DNA of 9,805 bases, from assembly GCA_003558335.1 (NCBI GenBank), contig PWMA01000173.1, positions 1 to 9,805 of the forward strand, in the 5' to 3' direction. Positions 6,666 through 9,805 of this stretch are shown one piece after another. How positions within the stretch are numbered: position 1 is the stretch's first letter; the number at the start of each line of letters is the position of its first letter. The translations under genes and the position numbers were made by a program. The notes under the pieces are model-generated. The model saw only the letters and a program-made list of their open reading frames with translations, did no database searches and had not been told where the DNA came from. The DNA comes from Candidatus Methanofastidiosia archaeon (GTDB lineage Archaea; Methanobacteriota_B; Thermococci; Methanofastidiosales; Methanofastidiosaceae).

Positions 6666-6679
6666 TATTTAAAGCTTTC
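6666..6679 (-). promoter_or_regulatory. BRE/TATA promoter of 5S rRNA
   Basis: GAAAGCTTTAAATA on the minus strand: purine-rich BRE followed by TTTAAATA (6666-6673). The box centre is about 26 bp before the inferred 5S 5' end at 6643, the canonical spacing. The 144-bp gap to the DUF116 start is otherwise AT-rich and also contains the divergent DUF116 promoter. Confidence 0.8.
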
Positions 6680-6757
6680 TATAGATTACATGTGTTTGAA
6701 AATTTTAGAATTTTAAGTTATTAAAAAATTTAAGAAAAAGAAGTGATACATTATACT

Positions 6758-6765
6758 TTTAAATA
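6758..6765 (+). promoter_or_regulatory. TATA box for leaderless DUF116 transcript
   Basis: TTTAAATA on the plus strand, with its centre about 26 bp before the ATG at 6788. Transcription would begin at or near the start codon. No Shine-Dalgarno site precedes that ATG, which fits leaderless translation. A run of nine T lies between box and start. The longer frame opening at 6743 would include this promoter in the coding sequence, so it is unlikely. Confidence 0.6.
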
Positions 6766-6787
6766 TAGTTTTTTTTTATCCCTAATA

Positions 6788-7438
6788 ATGAACGGTATTC
6801 CAAATTTTTTTTCTGTATTAGGTGTTGTTTTTGTAATTCTTCTTGTTGTTTTTGTAATTCTCCTTTTAATTGCAACGATTCTTATATATAGCATAGTAAA
6901 AAAACAGAAGATAATCTTCCCCAGGGCAACTCTATTTCTATTAGATACCTTATACTTTCCCATTAAGAGACTTGTAGTATACTTAAATATGGACAAAAGT
7001 GTAGTTGACAAGATACAGATAGAGGTTAGGAATGTTATTTTAAAAAATGAATATTTTTCTTCTGATATAAAAAATAGGATAGTTGTTTTTCCATATTGTC
7101 TAAGGTCTATAGAATGCAAAGCTAGAGTTAGTCCTGAGTTAGGAGTAAAATGCGTTAAATGTGGAAAATGTAAGATAGGGGATTTTAAAAAAATATGTGA
7201 TGAGAACTCAATTAAAGTATTTATTGCGCCAGGCGGATCTTTTGTGAAAAGAGTATTAAAAAAATATCCAAAATCATCTGTTTTACTTGTTGCGTGTTAC
7301 GCTGAGCTAAACGAGATGATGAGAATACTCTCATCTAAGAGGATACCAGAGTATGGGATACTTTTAGATAAAGTAGGATGTATAGAAACAGATGTTGATA
7401 TGGAAAATGTAAAAGAAATGTTGTTTGAGGCACACTGA
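6788..7438 (+). CDS. DUF116 family cysteine-rich membrane protein (first paralogue)
   Basis: A 216-residue protein of the DUF116 (COG1852) family, whose function is unknown. A single strongly hydrophobic segment at about 8-34 is followed by a basic stretch (IVKKQK), so the C-terminal domain probably faces the cytoplasm. The soluble part has eight cysteines: C104 in PYCLR, C110, a CxxCxxC at 122/125/128, C137, C170 and C198. It also has the signature PGGSFVKR. This pattern suggests Fe-S or metal binding, which is inference. All eight cysteines recur in the next gene. The ATG at 6788 is chosen over an upstream start because the TATA box lies between them. An in-frame 21-bp tandem repeat encodes part of the membrane helix. 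Its stop overlaps the start of the second paralogue (TGATG). Confidence 0.85.
   Translation: MNGIPNFFSVLGVVFVILLVVFVILLLIATILIYSIVKKQKIIFPRATLFLLDTLYFPIKRLVVYLNMDKSVVDKIQIEVRNVILKNEYFSSDIKNRIVVFPYCLRSIECKARVSPELGVKCVKCGKCKIGDFKKICDENSIKVFIAPGGSFVKRVLKKYPKSSVLLVACYAELNEMMRILSSKRIPEYGILLDKVGCIETDVDMENVKEMLFEAH
6824..6865 (+). repeat. In-frame 21-bp tandem repeat in the membrane-helix region
   Basis: Two consecutive 21-bp units (6824-6844 and 6845-6865) differ at one base and both encode VVFVILL. The second copy has CTC where the first has CTT. The paralogous helix downstream is about the same length but has no such repeat, so this may be a local duplication kept because it preserves hydrophobicity. 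Confidence 0.85.
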
Positions 7439-8082
7439 TGGCAAATATATTTGAGATTCTTGGAATAATATTGACAGTTTTATTCTTTATCTTAGTTTTA
7501 GTTTTAGCTATTACAATGTTATTGATATTGTACTCTGTAAAAACAAAAAAGGTCTTGTTTCCCAAATTTATACTTTTTGTCCTTGATTTTCTCTACAATC
7601 CTCTAAAGTTAGTTACTGAGAAAATTGGAGTGAATAAAGGATATATTGACATGGTATCAAATGACATGCGAAACTTCATTAATTACAAGTCACTTTCAAA
7701 AATCCCTTTTGAAGATAGGATAGTTCTTCTTCCACAATGCCTTAGAAAAAGAGATTGTCCGGCAAGGTTAGACTCAATAAAAGGATTTCAATGCACTAAA
7801 TGTGGAAGGTGTGGAGTAGGGGACATAATGAAATTCTGTGATGAAAAAAATATAAAAGTTTTTATTGTTCCTGGAGGATCTTTTGTAAAAAAGGTAATTA
7901 AGCTATCACGGCCTAAAGCAATAATTGGAGTTGGATGTCATATAGAACTTAGAGAAGCAAGTCTTGTATTAGAATACCTTAAGGTTCCAGGTAGAGGCAT
8001 AAACCTTGAAAAGGACGGGTGTATAGAAACTAAAGTAAATTATGAAAAGGTAAAAAAAGCTATAATAATCTCTGATGATTAA
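7438..8082 (+). CDS. DUF116 family cysteine-rich membrane protein (second paralogue)
   Basis: A 214-residue paralogue of the preceding gene with the same layout. It has an N-terminal membrane helix at about 6-32, the LFPKFILFVLDFLYNPLK segment, and eight cysteines at 101, 107, 119, 122, 125, 134, 167 and 195. PGGSFVKK and DGCIET are conserved. It carries PQCLR and VGCHIEL, where the first copy has PYCLR and VACYAEL. Without homologues aligned I cannot say which copy is closer to the family norm. The ATG overlaps the upstream TGA by one base, with GAGG seven bases before it, so the two are co-transcribed and probably coupled. The two may form a heterodimer (inference). The 3' end overlaps the convergent zinc-ribbon gene. 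Confidence 0.85.
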   Translation: MANIFEILGIILTVLFFILVLVLAITMLLILYSVKTKKVLFPKFILFVLDFLYNPLKLVTEKIGVNKGYIDMVSNDMRNFINYKSLSKIPFEDRIVLLPQCLRKRDCPARLDSIKGFQCTKCGRCGVGDIMKFCDEKNIKVFIVPGGSFVKKVIKLSRPKAIIGVGCHIELREASLVLEYLKVPGRGINLEKDGCIETKVNYEKVKKAIIISDD

Positions 8083-8438
8083 AAAACCTTTTGTCCACAA
8101 AACCTGCAGAACTTTACTCCAGGCTCTAAAGTTTTTTCGCAACTTGGACAATTTATATCTGCACTTACATTACCTTCATCTACTGGAGCTTTTGTTTGAG
8201 ATTTTCCTTGAATAGGTCCAAATGGACTTTCTCTAGAATCAAGGCCTAGTTTCTCAGTCATTATATCTCTTGCAGCTTTGACGACAATGTTAGATACATC
8301 ATTCTCAACTCTCTTCTTAACCTCAGCTAAGACCTGATTTTTTCCATCTTCACCCAATAGTTTTACAAAATCTGGTATTTTAACTTCTAGCTCAAATGTA
8401 TCCTCCATAAGATCACATATTTTTTCTGTTTTAAACAT
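8079..8438 (-). CDS. Small protein with C-terminal zinc ribbon, unknown function
   Basis: A 119-residue protein I do not recognise beyond its domain. Residues 1-65 look helical and acidic (EDTFELEVKIPDFVKLL, then KKRVENDVSNIVVKAARDIM). Residues 66-95 are a polar linker, and the C-terminus is a zinc ribbon with C97, C100, C111 and C114 (CPSC and CRFC). Such ribbons bind nucleic acid or protein partners. The ATG at 8438 follows the radical SAM stop with no gap, and no Shine-Dalgarno is visible. An internal ATG at codon 11 (preceded by GTGAT) is a possible alternative start. It is surely co-transcribed with the radical SAM gene. The stop codon overlaps that of the convergent DUF116 gene. Confidence 0.75.
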   Translation of the reverse strand: MFKTEKICDLMEDTFELEVKIPDFVKLLGEDGKNQVLAEVKKRVENDVSNIVVKAARDIMTEKLGLDSRESPFGPIQGKSQTKAPVDEGNVSADINCPSCEKTLEPGVKFCRFCGQKVF

Positions 8439-9353
8439 TTAATAAATCTTATGGTTTAAAATTTCATTTTTGATTTTAGATAGATCAATCATACCAACAT
8501 CTGGAAAATTATAGAGATTTCCTTTGGACGATTCATTATAAAAGGGCCTATCACAGAATGGACATCCTTTTGTAACAAAAATATCTTTTCTTAAGATAGA
8601 ACAATCTCTTTCTTGATACTCTATAATTCCCTTATCAAAAGAAAAGTCATCAAATCTTTTGATATCGTTAGATATCAAATAGTGAGCAAACTGTAACCTC
8701 CTATAACTTGAAAAATCTAGAGAGTTATAGTTTTCACAATCTGTCCCTTTGATTGGAGTAAAAGCAAATAAAGAAGGATAGACTCCCATATCAAAAAGCT
8801 TTTGAAATATTGAGACTGTATCCTCTTCTGTTTCTCCCAACCCAGAGATTATATGGCATATGACATTTAAATCTCCAAAAATCTCTGAAGCTTTTTTTAG
8901 TCCGCTCCAGGTTTTGTTCCAGCTATAATATGGTTTTAGTTTTTTAAAGATGTCTTTTCTTGCACAGTCTAGACCTATACCTATTTTATCTACATAACCG
9001 TACAGATCTTCTATCTCACCGTAATTCTTTAGGGAAAGAGATGCTGAAACTGGAATGTTTCCGGAAAATTTAGAGAGTATTCCTTTTAACTCATTGACAA
9101 AATTTTCAGAGTTAACAGTTTGTATGCAGACTCTTTTGAAACTTGATTCAATTTTAGAAATTGATTTATCCAAATCAAAACTGTACCAAGGCACTCTAGA
9201 AAGCTTTGATTCATCTTTTGATTTTATGCAAAAAAGGCAACCAGCTGTGCATATGCCCTCCACCATTAAATAGCATGTTTTTTGATCTACAAGAGGCGCC
9301 CCTTTTTTAAGGCCTATTTTAGCTGCCGATCCCAAAGAGAATAAAACATTCAT
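8439..9353 (-). CDS. Biotin-synthase-related radical SAM protein (COG2516-like)
   Basis: A 304-residue radical SAM enzyme with the Cx3Cx2C cluster motif CTAGCLFC at residues 35-42, so it should bind a [4Fe-4S] cluster and cleave S-adenosylmethionine. Typical features are the N-terminal LGSAAKIGLKKGAP, SRVPWYSFDLD, RVCIQTV, IGIGLDCA, and HIISGLGETEEDTV followed by LFAFTPIKGT. Near the C-terminus GCPFCDRPFYNE (C264, C267) and C251 could bind an auxiliary cluster or metal. The family is related to biotin and lipoyl synthases. I recall archaeal lipoyl synthases (LipS1/LipS2) being annotated this way, but cannot assign the substrate. The ATG at 9353 matches the expected N-terminus; an ATG at 9362 and a TTG at 9383 are alternatives. 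The zinc-ribbon gene follows directly. Confidence 0.85.
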   Translation of the reverse strand: MNVLFSLGSAAKIGLKKGAPLVDQKTCYLMVEGICTAGCLFCIKSKDESKLSRVPWYSFDLDKSISKIESSFKRVCIQTVNSENFVNELKGILSKFSGNIPVSASLSLKNYGEIEDLYGYVDKIGIGLDCARKDIFKKLKPYYSWNKTWSGLKKASEIFGDLNVICHIISGLGETEEDTVSIFQKLFDMGVYPSLFAFTPIKGTDCENYNSLDFSSYRRLQFAHYLISNDIKRFDDFSFDKGIIEYQERDCSILRKDIFVTKGCPFCDRPFYNESSKGNLYNFPDVGMIDLSKIKNEILNHKIY

Positions 9354-9370
9354 GATAATCATTATTATAG

Positions 9371-9385
9371 TATTGTTTAACAATA
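9371..9385. repeat. Palindrome between radical SAM start and divergent promoter
   Basis: TATTGTTTAACAATA has perfect seven-base arms (9371-9377, 9379-9385) around one central base. It lies between the radical SAM start codon and the BRE/TATA box at 9389-9404. It is placed as an operator would be for transcription in either direction. No regulator gene is in the window. Confidence 0.45.
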
Positions 9386-9388
9386 ATA

Positions 9389-9404
9389 CCGAAAGATTTA
9401 TATA
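9389..9404 (+). promoter_or_regulatory. Strong plus-strand BRE/TATA promoter, possibly bidirectional
   Basis: CCGAAAGATTTATATA is a near-ideal archaeal BRE (CCGAAA) plus TATA box (TTTATATA, 9397-9404) on the plus strand, predicting a start near 9427. No plus-strand protein gene follows. On the minus strand the same box reads TATATAAA and could also serve the radical SAM gene, though without a good BRE on that side. Confidence 0.6.
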
Positions 9405-9426
9405 CTAATGCAACAACAATAGTATA

Positions 9427-9507
9427 GAATTATGAGCATTATTGATTAATAGTGATGCTCATCTTTTTCCTCCATTTTCCCGAAGGGGGGCCTTAAAAAG
9501 CCCCCCT
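9427..9507 (+). ncRNA. Candidate small RNA with two hairpins and a C/U-rich linker
   Basis: Downstream of the plus-strand promoter lies a structured stretch without a convincing protein. Hairpin 1 (9433-9461) has seven Watson-Crick pairs UGAGCAU/AUGCUCA continuing through further pairs and wobbles to 12 bp with an AUUAA loop. The linker (9462-9481) is C/U-rich and contains UUUCCUCC, complementary to Shine-Dalgarno sequences. Hairpin 2 (9484-9507) is AGGGGGGC/GCCCCCCU. The 3' end is unknown and may lie within UCUUUUU at 9462-9468 instead. This is inference from promoter and structure only; no known family was recognised. Confidence 0.3.
9484..9507. repeat. GC-rich inverted repeat at the 3' end of the MazG-like gene
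   Basis: AGGGGGGC (9484-9491) and GCCCCCCT (9500-9507) are perfect complements around an AT-rich loop. Runs of six G and six C stand out in this AT-rich window. The repeat overlaps the MazG-like stop codon (9506-9508). No U-tract follows on either strand, so it is not a classical intrinsic terminator, although it may protect or end a transcript. Confidence 0.7.
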
Positions 9508-9805
9508 AAACAATCTTATCCGTATATTCTTTCCATTCTTCTTTTCCGAATCTTTTTTCCATTCTTTCAAATTCAGATAGAAATGCAGATTCTAAATCAA
9601 CGTCAAACGAGTTTGCAAGTTGCATCAAAAGAGAGAGTATCTGGCCAAACTCTCGCTTAAGATTTTCATAATCTGTGCCTTTATCGTTTCCCATGCCTCC
9701 TTTTTTATAGCCTTCTTTGTAAAGTATATACTCGCCAACTTCAGATAGCTCCTCATAAAGATGAATCAACACAAGCGACGGAGGAAACTTGTCCCATCCG
9801 CGCTC
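9506..9805 (-). CDS. MazG-like nucleotide pyrophosphohydrolase, C-terminal part (cut by window edge)
   Basis: The frame is open from the right edge to the TAG at 9506-9508, giving 99 visible residues; the N-terminus lies outside. The segment ERGWDKFPPSLVLIHLYEE continues upstream of the GTG at 9772, so that codon is internal and not the start. The all-alpha NTP pyrophosphatase pattern is present: EELSE (E18, E19, E22 of the visible part), then after a loop ENLKREFGQILSLLMQLANSFDVDLE. MazG-type enzymes use EExxE and a downstream ExxD to bind magnesium. Here the second motif reads EFGQ, so the usual Asp is Gln. It may be a subfamily trait, altered chemistry or loss of activity. Members hydrolyse (d)NTPs to monophosphate and pyrophosphate; the substrate is not predictable here. 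Confidence 0.75.
   Translation of the reverse strand, partial: ERGWDKFPPSLVLIHLYEELSEVGEYILYKEGYKKGGMGNDKGTDYENLKREFGQILSLLMQLANSFDVDLESAFLSEFERMEKRFGKEEWKEYTDKIV

Noticed and set aside
6743..6787. N-terminal extension of the first DUF116 protein
   Set aside because: It contains the TATA box and a T9 run, and the paralogue has no such extension.
6751..7119. Minus-strand open frame of 122 codons opposite the first DUF116 gene
   Set aside because: Antisense shadow: composition and motifs support the plus-strand DUF116 gene.
9401..9426. Inverted repeat TATACTA/TAGTATA with 12-base centre
   Set aside because: One arm overlaps the TATA box, and such AT-rich matches are expected often here; too weak to list separately.
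9432..9449. Five-codon ATG frame (MSIID) just after the predicted start near 9427
   Set aside because: Too short to support as a leader peptide; the bases are better explained as the left arm of hairpin 1.
9484..9507. Intrinsic (bacterial-type) terminator
   Set aside because: The hairpin is strong, but no U-run follows its 3' arm on either strand, so only an inverted repeat is reported.
9442..9660. Plus-strand open frame of 72 codons downstream of the strong promoter
   Set aside because: It starts at a TTG without a ribosome-binding site, lies mostly antisense to the MazG-like gene, and its translation shows no recognisable domain. Coding signal belongs to the minus strand.
1..9805. CRISPR arrays, insertion sequences and tRNA genes
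   Set aside because: Looked for regular spaced repeats, transposase motifs with terminal repeats and tRNA T-loop sequences; none were seen.

Overview
The window is an AT-rich stretch of an archaeal chromosome, almost certainly euryarchaeal and anaerobic (a methanogen or a close uncultured relative). The evidence is archaeal-type information-processing genes (NMD3, aCPSF1, a proteasome beta subunit, aIF5B, ribosomal proteins L24e, S28e and L7Ae), several TATA/BRE promoters, and DUF116 and radical SAM proteins typical of strict anaerobes. I cannot assign a genus from sequence alone.

Positions 1-6643, all on the minus strand, form a translation and RNA-processing block. From the high-coordinate end it begins with a stand-alone 5S rRNA that has its own promoter. 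The operon L7Ae - S28e - L24e - Ndk - aIF5B follows directly. A second unit has its own promoter: proteasome beta subunit - aCPSF1 (KH/beta-CASP ribonuclease and transcription-termination factor) - DUF424 - NMD3, the last running off the left edge and possibly having its own leaderless promoter. Spacing is tight, and several Shine-Dalgarno sites lie in or next to the preceding gene's stop codon. The L7Ae leader appears to hold a kink-turn just upstream of its ribosome-binding site, which would allow L7Ae to repress its own mRNA. U-rich tracts lie between psmB and aCPSF1 and between L24e and ndk.

Positions 6644-8082 hold a divergent plus-strand pair of tandem DUF116 paralogues. Each is a one-helix membrane protein with eight conserved cysteines. 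The first is probably translated from a leaderless mRNA. Their end overlaps convergently with a minus-strand pair: a biotin-synthase-related radical SAM enzyme and a small zinc-ribbon protein. The four genes could form one anaerobic, Fe-S or sulfur-related module; that link is inference.

Positions 9354-9505 form an intergenic region dense in signals: a palindrome, a strong plus-strand BRE/TATA box, a 12-bp hairpin, a C/U-rich linker containing CCUCC, and a G6/C6 hairpin. Together these suggest an unannotated small RNA. The right edge holds the 3' part of a MazG-like nucleotide pyrophosphohydrolase (minus strand), truncated by the window. I saw no mobile element, CRISPR array or tRNA gene.
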